From: Streptomyces glaucescens
Lineage (GTDB): Bacteria > Actinomycetota > Actinomycetes > Streptomycetales > Streptomycetaceae
Length of the DNA: 64,000 bases
Direction of reading: 5' to 3'
NCBI RefSeq assembly: GCF_000761215.1
Contig: NZ_CP009439.1
Span: 1-64,000, forward strand
Below the pieces are notes generated by a model. The model was not told the DNA's origin. It saw nothing but the letters and a program-made list of their open reading frames with translations, and did no database searches. A program made the translations under genes and the position numbers. Positions 40,839-50,063 of this stretch are shown piece by piece; position 1 is the stretch's first letter; each line of letters opens with the position of its first letter.

Positions 40839-42908
40839 GCTCTCCCTGCGCCCGTGGGGATAGTCCCCCGCTCGCCATCTGCTACGGCTCCTGGAACTGC
40901 GCGTCCCGCGCCCACGGGGATGGTCCCGTGATCGCGTAGGGACTAAGGCGAAGACGAATTGCCTGTTGCACCCGCGGGGATGGTCCCACGTGCAGGTACG
41001 CCTGGAGACGGAACGCCGTCTGCTCCCCGTACCCGCGGGGATGCTCCCTGATCGCGGATCTCCTGGTTGAGCAGGGCGGCCTGTTCCCCGCACCCGCCGG
41101 GATGCTCCCCCGCCCGCCCGCATGGCTGGTGCAAGCACTGCTCCCCGCACCCGCGAGGATGGTCCCCCGCTCCAGGATGGCCTCGCTCTGCTCCCCGCAC
41201 CCGCGGGGATGGTCCCCCTCAGAGCCTGACGGTGACCCGCTCGATCAACTGCTCCCCGCACCCGCGGGGATGGTCCCTACGACAACCACGGCACCGTCTG
41301 GGGCACCGACTGCCTCCCGCACCCGCGGGGATGGTCCCTTCGGCTACCTCGTCGACCGCCGGGACGCCGTCTGCTCCCCGCACCCGCGGGGATGGTCCCG
41401 CGACGAAGGCGGCGCCGCAGCCGCATGTGTCCTGCTCCCCGCACCCGCGGGGATGGTCCCCCCGTGAACAACGCGAAGGCCGCCGCGGTGATCTGCTCCC
41501 CGCACCCGCGGGGATGGTCCCCAGCCGTAGAGGGTGCTCGCGCTCACCTGGGCCTGCTCCCCGCACCCGCGGGGATGGTCCCACCACGGCCACCCTGGAA
41601 GGACCGGGCGCGCTCTGGTCCCCGCACCCGCGGGGATGGTCCCTCCCGCCCGGCGTGACGGCCGATCAGCTGCTTCTGCTCCCCGCACCCGCGGGGATGG
41701 TCCCTGGTTCAGGATGCGCAGCTGGTGGCCCGACAGCTGCTCCCCGGACCCGCGGTGATGGTCCCCCCCCACCCCCCGCACAAGGCACCCATCACGACCT
41801 GCTCCCCGCACCCGCGGGGATGGTCCCCCCTCATGGCACCTCGGGAGCCGGACGGGCTGCTCCCCGCACCCGCGGGGATGGTCCCATGGTCGGCGCGGCC
41901 ACGATCAGCAGCCGCAGCTGCTCCCCGCACCCGCGGGGATGGTCCCTACCTGCCCTTCCAGGTCTACAGTTTCTTCGCCTGCTCCCCGCACCCGCGGGGA
42001 TGGTCCCTGGGCCTGGACCTCGTTCAGTTTGACCAGTTCCTGCTCCCCGCACCCGCGGGGATGGTCCCAGCGCGGGCATCTCCACCCCCTCCAACGCCCT
42101 CTGCTCCCCGCACCCGCGGGGATGGTCCCCCGGCCCCGCGCTGCTCGCCAAGCTGGAAGCCCTGCTCCCCGCACCCGCGGGGATGGTCCCCCCCGCCGCA
42201 ACGTGGTGCGCGACACGATCGACTGCTCCCCGCACCCGCGGGGATGGTCCCTCGTGGGCACCGAAGCCCCAGATCGCGGCGATCTGCTCCCCGCACCCGC
42301 GGGGATGGTCCCGAGACGGCGTCCGCGATCGCGACCGCCGCAACCTGCTCCCCGCACCCGCGGGGATAGTCCCGCTGGCACGGGCGAGGTCCGGGCGCGG
42401 GTCGGCTGCTCCCCGCACCCGCGGGAATGGTCCCCTTCCCGTCGGTCTCCCAGGCGGGCTCGGCTGCTGCTCCCCGCACCCGCGGGGATGGTCCCGCCTT
42501 GGGCGCCCCGTTCATGGGCCGCCCGACCTGCTCCCCGCACCCGCGGGGATGGTCCCGACGCGGCGCCTGTGTCGGTCCCGGCTCCGGCCTGCTCCCCGCA
42601 CCCGCGGGGATGGTCCCATCGGTGACCCGAAGCAGTCCTCGATGTACGTCTGCTCCCCGCACCCGCGGAGATGGTCCCTGGCGCGGGCCCCTTCGCCATG
42701 CTGGGTTCCTCTGCCCCGCACCCGCAGGGATGGTCCCTCCAGCCCGAGGGCTTCCGCACATGGACCGTGCTGCTCCCCGCACCCGCGGGGATGGTCCCCA
42801 GGCGCGCCGCGCCTGTACCGGGAGACGCACGGCACCTGCTCCCCGCACCCGCGGGGATGGTCCCGGCACCTTCACCTCGGCGTGGGTCGGCGCGATCTGC
42901 TCCCCGCA
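40839..42908 (+). CRISPR. CRISPR array 4, type I-E, downstream of casE
   Basis: About 34 repeats on the plus strand plus a truncated one (CTGCTCCCCGCA at 42897-42908). The repeat reads CTGCTCCCCGCACCCGCGGG and ends GATGGTCCC; A in the loop distinguishes it from arrays 1 and 3. The first five to six repeats at the casE side are degenerate, and the spacer at 41167-41187 is only 21 bp. Elsewhere the period is 61 bp. The right end is cut in mid-repeat and joins DNA leading into a transposase remnant. Confidence 0.98.
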
Positions 42909-43030
42909 GGTTGACCACAGCCGGGCCAGCGCCAGCACGGCCCGACCTCGGCGCGAATCTTAGATAGCATCCGCGTCGAGGGGTCTGTGGGGGCCTTCTG
43001 CGGTCGCCTTAGCGATCAGTGATGGGTCGA

Positions 43031-43170
43031 GGGCCGACCCGTTGGCTTCGACGAGGAGAAGTACAAGCGCCGTAACGAAGTCGAGCGGACGATCAACGCC
43101 CTAAAAAACTTCCGGGCGGTGGCCACGAGGTACGACTAGCGGGCATACGTCTTCCGGGGCACGGTCGCCC
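43031..43170 (+). pseudogene. C-terminal remnant of an IS5-family transposase
   Basis: The + strand reads GRPVGFDEEKYKRRNEVERT and then NALKNFRAVATRYD, the usual end of IS5-group DDE transposases (the catalytic Glu is in NEVER), followed by a premature stop and RAYVFRGTVA. Only about 45 codons remain, beside the broken end of CRISPR array 4. Confidence 0.75.
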
Positions 43171-43279
43171 TCCCAGCGATGCGCCTCTGGCTACGTGCAT
43201 GAGACATGGCACACGAGCCCCCAGTCCCGATCAATACTCCGTCGCCACCCTCAATCACAGCCAATAGAGTGCTGAAGGC

Positions 43280-43591
43280 ATGACGGCTCTTAAGACCTTC
43301 AGCTTCGTGCGCCACGTCGATGGCCTCCGCTACCACTTCCAGACCGACGGCGAGCGCAATGGCCGGCCCGCCTATCGCCGAACCGACGGACAAGTGTGGT
43401 GCGTTTGGGGGCCAGAGGAAGGCTGGCACTGCGAGATCGCCGGCGGCCTCGTCACCGCCTACCCCGTCAACAGCCTCGGGAACGAGCCTGAGCCTCCTGC
43501 CACCGTCTGGCGCAGCTTTAAGAACAACCGCTCGTACCTCTACGACCTCCGCCCCACTGAGCCACAGCACAACTCATGGGTCAGGGCCTAA
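43280..43591 (+). CDS. Hypothetical protein
   Basis: 103 aa from ATG 43280 with GAAGG upstream. Tryptophan-rich and beta-like (QVWCVWGPEEGWHCEI), soluble. No family recognised; it stands alone. Confidence 0.55.
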   Translation: MTALKTFSFVRHVDGLRYHFQTDGERNGRPAYRRTDGQVWCVWGPEEGWHCEIAGGLVTAYPVNSLGNEPEPPATVWRSFKNNRSYLYDLRPTEPQHNSWVRA

Positions 43592-43760
43592 CGGGATTGC
43601 CCACCGCTTCGGCCAGGCCGAATGCCCACGCTGCGCCAGCGTGTTCAGCGCTGGATGGGCTCGCTGCGCTGTGCGCATGGTCCCTTCATGCCGAGGTTTG
43701 CACGCCGGGTTCGGCGGCACGTACGCGAGCTGTCCGCCTGCCCGTCGGCCCTCACACCAA

Positions 43761-43786
43761 GGGCCAGCTCCCGCAGGAGCTGGCCC
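43761..43786. terminator. Terminator between the hypothetical gene and parB
   Basis: GGGCCAGCTCC and GGAGCTGGCCC form an 11-bp stem with a 4-nt loop. It sits 28 bp past the parB stop codon on the leftward strand and could serve both directions. Confidence 0.7.
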
Positions 43787-43813
43787 CTAATCTTGGTTGG
43801 AGATTCCTCCGGA

Positions 43814-44947
43814 TCAGCTCACCTGTGAAGTGGCTTCTTCCGTCAACGCTTGTGCCAGATCGGCTAGGCGGGCGGCATCCCGTTGCAGGCCTCTGGCGCC
43901 GAGGCACCGCAGAAGCTCAAAGAAGACGTCGTTGCTCTCGATTTTTGCGTCTAGCAGCATGGCGAGGGCGCCTGGCTGGTCGTACGGCACCTTGCGGATC
44001 GGCCGGTCCTCATCAGCGCTCTGGTCAGTGACCGGCGCTGACGAGTCCGTTCGGGGCTCCGGGACCGCCTGCGCCACTGTCCCCTTGTCAGCGGGTTGCT
44101 GTGTCTGCAGGCTCGATGACGAGCTGTCCGACTCGGCCTCGTCTATTACGTCGTAATGGCCTTGGATCTTCGCGGACTGTTCCCCGTGGGAGGCAGCCTT
44201 CCTCCCCTGCCTCGTCTTGGTGCCCTCCCTCTTCTGCGCTTCCTTGCGCGCGCGTTCGGCCTTCAACCCTTCCAGGGCTGCCGCTTGCTCCTTCTGGGGC
44301 TTGTTGCCCACCGCCCGCAGCAGGTCGATTGGTTCCTGACCGATGCGAGCCTGAAGTTCGGGAGAGAGGTTCAGCAGGGCGAGGCGCTGGGACACCCAGC
44401 CTTGGGATCGGTGCAGCCGCTTGGCGAGGGCGGTCTGGCTGCCGTGGATGGCCAGAAGTCGCTGCAGGGCCCGGGCTTCGTCGATCTCCGTGAGATCCTG
44501 ACGGTGGATGTTGGCGACGAGGGCGGATTCGAGAAGCTCTTCCGGGGTGGTGCCCTGGTCGTCACTGACCATGACCTTGACCGTGGGCAGTTGCGCCTCT
44601 CGGATGCCGGCAAGGCGGCTGCTGCCGTCGATGACTACATACAGCGTGTCGGGTTCGAGTTCGCCTTCGCGGTCAGGGTTGGCCTTGACGTAGGCGTCCC
44701 GGTTCATGATCGTGATGGCTTGCTTCTGACCGTGGGTCTTCAAACTGCCGACGAGGTCAGTGAGGTCACCAAGGCTGGAACGGGGATTGTCGGGATTGAG
44801 ACTGATGAGGTGCGGAGGCAGCTCGGTGGGCGGGGCGACACCTTCGGTGGGAACACCCGTAGCGGCGGCAACGGCTTGCCGGCGGGCGCTGACTGGGCGC
44901 ACTCCCCCACCGAAGCGGCCGCTGCCCAGCTGATCGGCCTTGCTCAT
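43814..44947 (-). CDS. parB: ParB-family partition protein
   Basis: 377 aa from ATG 44947, overlapping the parA stop by 4 bp. The ParB N-terminal CTPase/nuclease fold has GSLKTHGQKQAITIM and ESALVANIHRQDLTEIDEAR. The HTH is TALAKRLHRSQGWVSQRLAL. A charged linker (residues about 240-310) and a C-terminal dimer region follow. One candidate parS lies inside the gene (44145-44157). It loads on parS and stimulates ParA. Confidence 0.9.
   Translation of the reverse strand: MSKADQLGSGRFGGGVRPVSARRQAVAAATGVPTEGVAPPTELPPHLISLNPDNPRSSLGDLTDLVGSLKTHGQKQAITIMNRDAYVKANPDREGELEPDTLYVVIDGSSRLAGIREAQLPTVKVMVSDDQGTTPEELLESALVANIHRQDLTEIDEARALQRLLAIHGSQTALAKRLHRSQGWVSQRLALLNLSPELQARIGQEPIDLLRAVGNKPQKEQAAALEGLKAERARKEAQKREGTKTRQGRKAASHGEQSAKIQGHYDVIDEAESDSSSSSLQTQQPADKGTVAQAVPEPRTDSSAPVTDQSADEDRPIRKVPYDQPGALAMLLDAKIESNDVFFELLRCLGARGLQRDAARLADLAQALTEEATSQVS
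44145..44157. promoter_or_regulatory. Candidate parS site inside parB
   Basis: ATTACGTCGTAAT, a 13-bp odd palindrome; AT-rich in a sequence of about 70 percent GC. Confidence 0.6.
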
Positions 44948-46215
44948 GCGATCTCCCTGGCGAGTGCTCGCATACCAATCGCCTGCTGTGACCTGGGAGC
45001 GTATGACAGCAGCGGCTGCTTCATCCGGACTGCTTCCTTCTGTTCCTTCAGGTCCCCGATAAGACCGACGACGCGGGGATCCTTTATGTCCACCCACCCT
45101 TGCAGGGAGGATGTGGCGATGAAGCCACGGCGGGAGTCGTAGAGGTTGACCACGATGCCGAGGTAGTCGATGTCCACCTGCAGGTCGCTCCGCAGATCGT
45201 CGATCTGCGTGGTGAGCAGGTCGTAGGCGTCGGCGGAGCTGTCCTCTGCCTGCACAACGATCAATGCTCCGGACTGGCCGGGCTTCTCGCCGTCACGGCG
45301 GCGACCGTAGTAGGCGGCGGCATCCATGCTCAGGCCGAGGCTCGGCGGGCAGTCGACGACGATTACGTCGTAATCGGCCTCGAGCGGGGCGAGGGCGCGC
45401 TCAAGGGCGGCTTCCCTGGCACGCACGGCAGACAGGCGTACGTCGAGGAGGAAGGCATCGTTGCAGGCAGGCAGGAGATGAAGACGCCCGCCGAACTTGT
45501 CTTCGTCGATGGAGACGATGAGGTCACGCAGGTCGCCCTTGGGGTCCCCCGCCATGTGGTTGGTGAGGCTGTCACCGTGCATGGGCAGAGGCGCGGCCCC
45601 GAGCTGATTGGTGAGGTGGCACTGCGGGTCGAAGTCGACCAAGAGGACACGCAGTCCCAGACCGGGCAGGTTCTCGACTTCCAGCGGGTCGTTGGCGGTG
45701 GCGTCCTCAGATGCTGACTCGCTCGCGCGCAGGGCCTTGGCAAGTGCTTTGGCTACTCGCACAGCATGGAGGGTGTTGGGGTCCTCTGCGAGTGCTTCGC
45801 CCAGCCCAGCGGTGATCGCTGTCTTGCCGACACCGCCTTTCTGGTTGCAGACGATGATGCGGCGAGTGACCTCCGGCCGCGCGACGTCGGGTGCCGGGTT
45901 GGAGTCGAGCCACAGCTGGACGGACTGGGCCAGGCCCTGAATAAGCGAGACGCCGCGGTCTGCGGCGACTTGGCGGAACTCTTCCCACTGACCTGGGGGC
46001 AGGAAGGTGGAGAAGGAGTCGGCGCCGGAGGTGTCGATGGCCGACGTGGTGGACGCCAGACTGCACCAGTCTCTGATGCCCTGCTCGACGGCAGCCTGGA
46101 TCTCAACGCCGTGCTGGGCGGCTCTGATCTTCAGGTTCTGCCGGAGCCATCCCGGCAGCTTGGAAACGACCTTCTCGCGGTCGCTGGAGGTGGCTGGAGA
46201 ACTCATGCGAGACAC
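44944..46215 (-). CDS. parA: ParA-family partition ATPase
   Basis: 423 aa. The N-terminal 115 residues contain two helical DNA-binding-like segments (PGWLRQNLKIRAAQHGVEIQ). The deviant Walker A QKGGVGKT is at 125-132, the switch VLLVDFDPQCHLTNQLG follows, and Walker B is VIVVDCPPSLGL. This long-ParA layout is usual for plasmids. It is co-transcribed with parB; two candidate parS lie upstream and one inside. Confidence 0.93.
   Translation of the reverse strand: MSRMSSPATSSDREKVVSKLPGWLRQNLKIRAAQHGVEIQAAVEQGIRDWCSLASTTSAIDTSGADSFSTFLPPGQWEEFRQVAADRGVSLIQGLAQSVQLWLDSNPAPDVARPEVTRRIIVCNQKGGVGKTAITAGLGEALAEDPNTLHAVRVAKALAKALRASESASEDATANDPLEVENLPGLGLRVLLVDFDPQCHLTNQLGAAPLPMHGDSLTNHMAGDPKGDLRDLIVSIDEDKFGGRLHLLPACNDAFLLDVRLSAVRAREAALERALAPLEADYDVIVVDCPPSLGLSMDAAAYYGRRRDGEKPGQSGALIVVQAEDSSADAYDLLTTQIDDLRSDLQVDIDYLGIVVNLYDSRRGFIATSSLQGWVDIKDPRVVGLIGDLKEQKEAVRMKQPLLSYAPRSQQAIGMRALAREIA
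45362..45374. promoter_or_regulatory. Candidate parS site inside parA
   Basis: ATTACGTCGTAAT, identical to the copy in parB. Confidence 0.6.
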
Positions 46216-46297
46216 CTTACTAACGTCCTTGATCTTTTACAGCATCGACACGTTAGCTGGCATGACTTGTTGGGCCTCTCGGGCAGCGCTCAAGCTC

Positions 46298-46310
46298 ATT
46301 ACGACGTAAT
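46298..46310. promoter_or_regulatory. Candidate parS site upstream of parA (1)
   Basis: ATTACGACGTAAT, 83 bp before the parA start, so it can also act in autoregulation. Confidence 0.65.
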
Positions 46311-46346
46311 AGGTACCCCCTCACCTCCCGGAGGGCGGCCTCCGCT

Positions 46347-46359
46347 ATTACGGCGTAAT
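46347..46359. promoter_or_regulatory. Candidate parS site upstream of parA (2)
   Basis: ATTACGGCGTAAT, differing only at the central base; 49 bp (nearly five helical turns) from the previous site. Confidence 0.6.
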
Positions 46360-46995
46360 AAGCACACCCCGGACACAGACAGCTTGGACACGCCGCAGAC
46401 GGCAGAGGGCGTGTCGTTTAGATCACCCCGGCCGTATGCAGGCCTCATCCGGTTGGCCGCTGCTCGCACGCCGAGTCGCGTTGGACGCCACAGGATGGGA
46501 ACAGTGCCCCATCAACTGTGATCCGAGACCGCCACGTCGACGGTGAGAGGGGCGGGTTCCTGATGCAACTGCCTTCGAACCACGTTGCCGGTCACGCGGA
46601 ACAGGTCACCGGACTGCTCCCCTAGTGATCCGCAGTTCCCCGCTGCATCGCGGAGGACCTGTCGGGGGCGTCTTGGAGGGGGTTTCCGCGCCGACCGGGA
46701 CGATCAGGTCGAAGGAGGCGGATCGCGGGGGCAGCGCCTCTACCCAGCCGCCGACGGCGTAGTCCTTGCGACCACCAGCCGGCCTCGGCCAGGGACCCGG
46801 CGGGACGACGGGCGGGGGCACCGGTCCTCTCGGCGAACACCAGCGACTCGCGGTTGCGGTCGGCTACTCGGCCTCGGTCACGCTGCTCCGGCGGTGCGAG
46901 CACCGTGGGCTAGTGCGGCGCCGGGCGGTCACGGCCGAAGAACCAACCGTTGCTGACCCAGGCTCGAGGACAAGTCGGCCGCCCTTCTGGCCTCG
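46360..46995. other. Region without a recognisable gene
   Basis: About 640 bp left of the IS630 element. Several frames are open on both strands but none has a family motif or a convincing start. Probably degraded coding DNA. Confidence 0.4.
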
Positions 46996-47070
46996 CTAGT
47001 GCTGTGACCGCATAGGTTCACCGGGTTGCTCGTTGTGTTGGCTGGGAGTCCAACCAGCAGGGGAGGCGGG

Positions 47071-48190
47071 GTGGCACCACCGGTCAGAGTCCGGAGGCTG
47101 ATGGAGGAGAAGGGGCAGAAGCTTCAGCAGATCGTTCGGCGGGGCAGTACGAGCTCGGTACGGTTTCGGCGGGCGATGATGCTGCTGGCCTCGGCCGGCG
47201 GCAGCACGGTCCGGTAATCGCGCGGCTGGTTCAGGCGGACGAGGACACCGTCCGGGACGTGATCCACCGCTTCAACGAGATCGGGCTTGCATGCCTCAAC
47301 CCTCAGTGGGCGGGAGGCCGTCCCCGCCTGCTGAGCAGTGACGACGAGGACTTCGTCATCTAGACGGCCACCACCCGGCCCACCGTGCTGGGCAAGCCCT
47401 TCACTCGCTGGTCAGTCCGCAAACTGGTCGATCACCTTCGCAGGAACATAGCCCGGCCTGTCCGGATCGGCCGCGAGGCCCTACGGGGCCTACTGGCACG
47501 CCGGGGGATCACTTTCCAACGGACGAAGACCTGGAAGGAATCTCCAGACCCGGCCTTCGACGCCAAGCTGGAACGGATCGAGTACGCGGTCAACGAGCGT
47601 CCTGACCGCACGTTCGCCTTCGACGAGTTCGGGCCACTGGGCATCCGCCCCACCGCCGGCTCCTGCTGGGCCGAACAGAGCCGCCCCGACCGGCTGCCTG
47701 CCACCTACCACCGCACCCACGGCGTCACCTACTTCCACGGCTGCTACTCCGTCGGCGACGACAAGCTGTGGGGTGTCAACCGGCGTCGCAAGGGCATCGA
47801 CCACACCTGGGCCGCCCTGCGGTCGATCCGGGCCGCCCGTCCGGACGGCGCCCCGATCTACGTGATCCTAGACAACCTCTCCGCCCACCTGAACTGGCAG
47901 ATCCGCAGGTGGGCGGCCAGGAACAAGGTCGAGCTGTGTTTCACACCCACCTACGCGTCCTGAGCCAACCCCATCGAGGCCCACTTCGGGCCGCTGCGGC
48001 AGTTCACCCTCGCCAACTCCCACCATTCGAACCACAACGTCCAGACCTGGGCCCTGCACGCCTCCTGCGCTGGCGCAACCAGAACGCCCGCCACCCCGAC
48101 GTCCTGGCCGCCCAACGCCGCGAACGCGCACGCGTGCGCAGCAAACGAGGCTTCCGCTGGGACGGCAGGCCACTGCCGGCCGCAGCCTGA
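47071..48190 (+). pseudogene. IS630-family transposase, inactivated
   Basis: From GTG 47071 the frame gives VRVRRLMEEKGQKLQQIVRR and FRRAMMLLASAGG, then shifts after one lost base near 47215. It continues as VIARLVQADEDTVRDVIHRF, meets a TAG at 47361-47363, resumes with KPFTRWSVRKLVDHLRR and the DDE residues in TFAFDEFGPLGIRP and IYVILDNLSAHLNW. It then hits TGA where Trp is expected (FTPTYAS-stop-ANPIEAHFGPLRQF) and shifts again near 48063. Two nonsense codons and two frameshifts: not functional. Confidence 0.92.
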
Positions 48191-48218
48191 CCCCGCTCAA
48201 CCCGGCGAAGTCACCGCA

Positions 48219-48536
48219 TTAATCGTCGAACTCGAAGCCCGAAGCCTCCGCACGGGCAATGATGTCGCGGACCGCCTCGGGGCTCGTGATGACGGCTTCA
48301 ACGGCCATCCTGAGCCGCGCGAGGTCGCTCGAACTGCCGATCGCGCAGAACATGCCAGCCTCGCTGTCGAAATCGACCTGCTCGGCAATATCCGGCCAGG
48401 CAAACCGCACGAGCCCCTCCCAGAAGTACCCGTTCGGCTCGTGCCCGGCGGCAACTACTGCGGCATCGGCAGCCAGGCCGCCAGCATCCAACGTCAGCGA
48501 GTGCTCACCATCGAAGTCATGGAGGTGGATGGTCAC
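48219..48536 (-). CDS. Imm51-like immunity protein, IS630 passenger
   Basis: 105 aa from GTG 48536. The central HEPNGYFWEGLVRFAW and VDFDSEAGMFCAIGSS match the Imm51 family of immunity proteins, which neutralise polymorphic toxins. It is intact although the transposase beside it is dead. No partner toxin is nearby, so it may be an orphan immunity gene protecting against neighbours. Confidence 0.78.
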   Translation of the reverse strand: MTIHLHDFDGEHSLTLDAGGLAADAAVVAAGHEPNGYFWEGLVRFAWPDIAEQVDFDSEAGMFCAIGSSSDLARLRMAVEAVITSPEAVRDIIARAEASGFEFDD

Positions 48537-48985
48537 GGCGCGATCGTCTCACCCCACCACCCGAACCGTTCGTCCGGTCCCTCACAACTCTCGAACCCGG
48601 TGAACCTATGCGGTCACAGCACTAGCAGTCGATCGACGTCATACGAGTTCGTAGTTCGGACCGGTGCTCTGTGGCGGGATGCGCCCGGCGATACGGGCAC
48701 GGGGCCGGTCCCGCGAGCTGCCCCGCCGACGCCGATGACAGCGAGACGGCACCCGGAACCAGGTACTCACCCGTCTCGAGGCTCTGGCCGGTGCCAAGGG
48801 TGCAATTGCCATGGTGACGAGCGAGATCAGTACACGGCTCGGAATCCATGTCGGACACCATCCCAGGTGAGCCACACAGCCGCGACCGGATTGCGAACAT
48901 GCCCCTCACCTCGTCAGACAACAGCACGCGTCTCACCAACGTCCCGGGCCAGCACACTAGAACCCAGGGTGCAGCAGGGATTGCG

Positions 48986-49786
48986 TCAACTGACCAGCTC
49001 AGTAGCCGCCTGGAGGGCGCGCCGCGCCTCAGCAGTCGTCGCGGCTGGCAGAGCGGTGCTGCGCTCGATACTCCGCGCCTCGCGGACGAGAGCCTTGACG
49101 TAGGTGTTGAGGCTGAGCAGTTGAGTCGGGGTGTGGCAGCCGGGAAGTACGGCCTCGATCTGGTCCAGCCAAAAAGTCATGTCCTCGTCATCATCGAGGC
49201 CAGTCCGATGCTCGATCAGACCTTGCGCCACGGGCTCCAGCAAGGCGTGCCGGCGGGCGGCCTCCTCTTGGGCGCGGCGCTCAGCAGCAGCTCGGGCAGC
49301 GGCATTCCGCTCAGCCTCACGCACGGCCTCGGGCGTGCGGCGCACAGGCCGGTCGCTGTGCGGCTCGTCCACGAGAGTGACAGCCCGCAGGCGCTTCGCC
49401 TTGTTGTAGGCGGCGTTGGCCGCGTTGACGGCGAGGGCAGGGGCCAGCTCCGCCCATGCCACCTGTGCGGCACGAGCATCTTCGATGGCCCGGGCTTGGT
49501 GAAGGTCGACCTGCTCGCGGAGGTACTCCCATAGAAGCACCCGTGTGATCGCGGCGCGACGGCGTGCCGTCTCGCTCCTCAACGCGCGGGCGTTGGCTTC
49601 CAGATAGAGCAGGGCTCCATAGAGCTCGTCGTCAGCCGGCATCCGGCTGACGCGCTGGTCCTCAGCCTCTTCGTGTAGCTGGCGAAGCTCACCAATCATC
49701 GCTGCTGTATCAAGGTGACCGACCCGCTTCGATGCTCTGACCAGGGGCTTTGCAGGGTCCGGCGACTTCCGGGCAGAACGGGGCAT
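48986..49786 (-). CDS. Coiled-coil hypothetical protein
   Basis: 266 aa. Mostly Ala/Arg/Glu helices with a strong coiled coil at residues about 150-190 (EAVREAERNAAARAAAERRA). No catalytic motif. A perfect 12-bp inverted repeat 23 bp upstream of the start suggests autoregulation. Proteins of this kind occur on Streptomyces plasmids; function unknown. Confidence 0.65.
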   Translation of the reverse strand: MPRSARKSPDPAKPLVRASKRVGHLDTAAMIGELRQLHEEAEDQRVSRMPADDELYGALLYLEANARALRSETARRRAAITRVLLWEYLREQVDLHQARAIEDARAAQVAWAELAPALAVNAANAAYNKAKRLRAVTLVDEPHSDRPVRRTPEAVREAERNAAARAAAERRAQEEAARRHALLEPVAQGLIEHRTGLDDDEDMTFWLDQIEAVLPGCHTPTQLLSLNTYVKALVREARSIERSTALPAATTAEARRALQAATELVS

Positions 49787-49808
49787 GAGATCCAGTCTGC
49801 CTCAGAGA

Positions 49809-49835
49809 AGGTGATTCACATACTGTGAATCACCT
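49809..49835. promoter_or_regulatory. Perfect 12-bp inverted repeat upstream of the coiled-coil gene
   Basis: AGGTGATTCACA and TGTGAATCACCT with a 3-bp spacer, 23 bp before the start codon. The TTCACA...TGTGAA core fits a dimeric repressor or overlaps the promoter. Confidence 0.7.
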
Positions 49836-49878
49836 AGGAGTGGCTTCGCAGGCGAGGGCCTGGGCGCCCGGGTGCTAG

Positions 49879-50049
49879 TCAGATCCCGCTGAACGTTGCT
49901 GGCTTGGGAACAGCAGGAGGCTCTATTACGACGTAATGACTTCGCTGGCGCGGCACGAGCATCAGCCGAGCACCCTCCCTACTGGTCAGCCCGTTGTGCC
50001 GGTCGAAGCAGCAGTGCCATGTAGCCGTTGCCGGCGCATCTGCAGTCAC
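49879..50049 (-). CDS. Small hypothetical protein overlapping a parS-like site
   Basis: 56 aa from GTG 50049 (AAAGGG upstream). Contains WHCCFDRHNGLTSREGARLM. The DNA encoding SHYVVIEPP holds the fifth ATTACGACGTAAT. It may be a fragment of a longer gene. Confidence 0.4.
   Translation of the reverse strand: MTADAPATATWHCCFDRHNGLTSREGARLMLVPRQRSHYVVIEPPAVPKPATFSGI
49925..49937. promoter_or_regulatory. Candidate parS site, distal copy
   Basis: ATTACGACGTAAT, identical to the site upstream of parA, 3.7 kb away on the other side of the IS630 element. Confidence 0.6.
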
Positions 50050-50063
50050 GCCCTTTCGCCTGT

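Larger units (their letters stand above)
46996..48625 (+). mobile_element. IS630-family element with passenger gene
   Basis: Perfect 32-bp terminal inverted repeats lie at 46996-47027 (CTAGTGCTGTGACCGCATAG onward) and 48594-48625. TA dinucleotides at 46997 and 48623 mark the usual IS630/Tc1 target duplication, so the element proper is 46999-48622. It contains a dead transposase and, in the 400 bp before the right end, an intact antisense Imm51-like gene, which ordinary IS630 elements lack. Confidence 0.92.

Noticed and set aside
41067..42963. Long frames through array 4 on both strands
   Set aside because: Same artefact of the repeat-spacer period.
46585..46956. A possible gene left of the IS630 element
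   Set aside because: Both strands are open, but the translations are Arg/Gly-rich with no motif and no convincing start.
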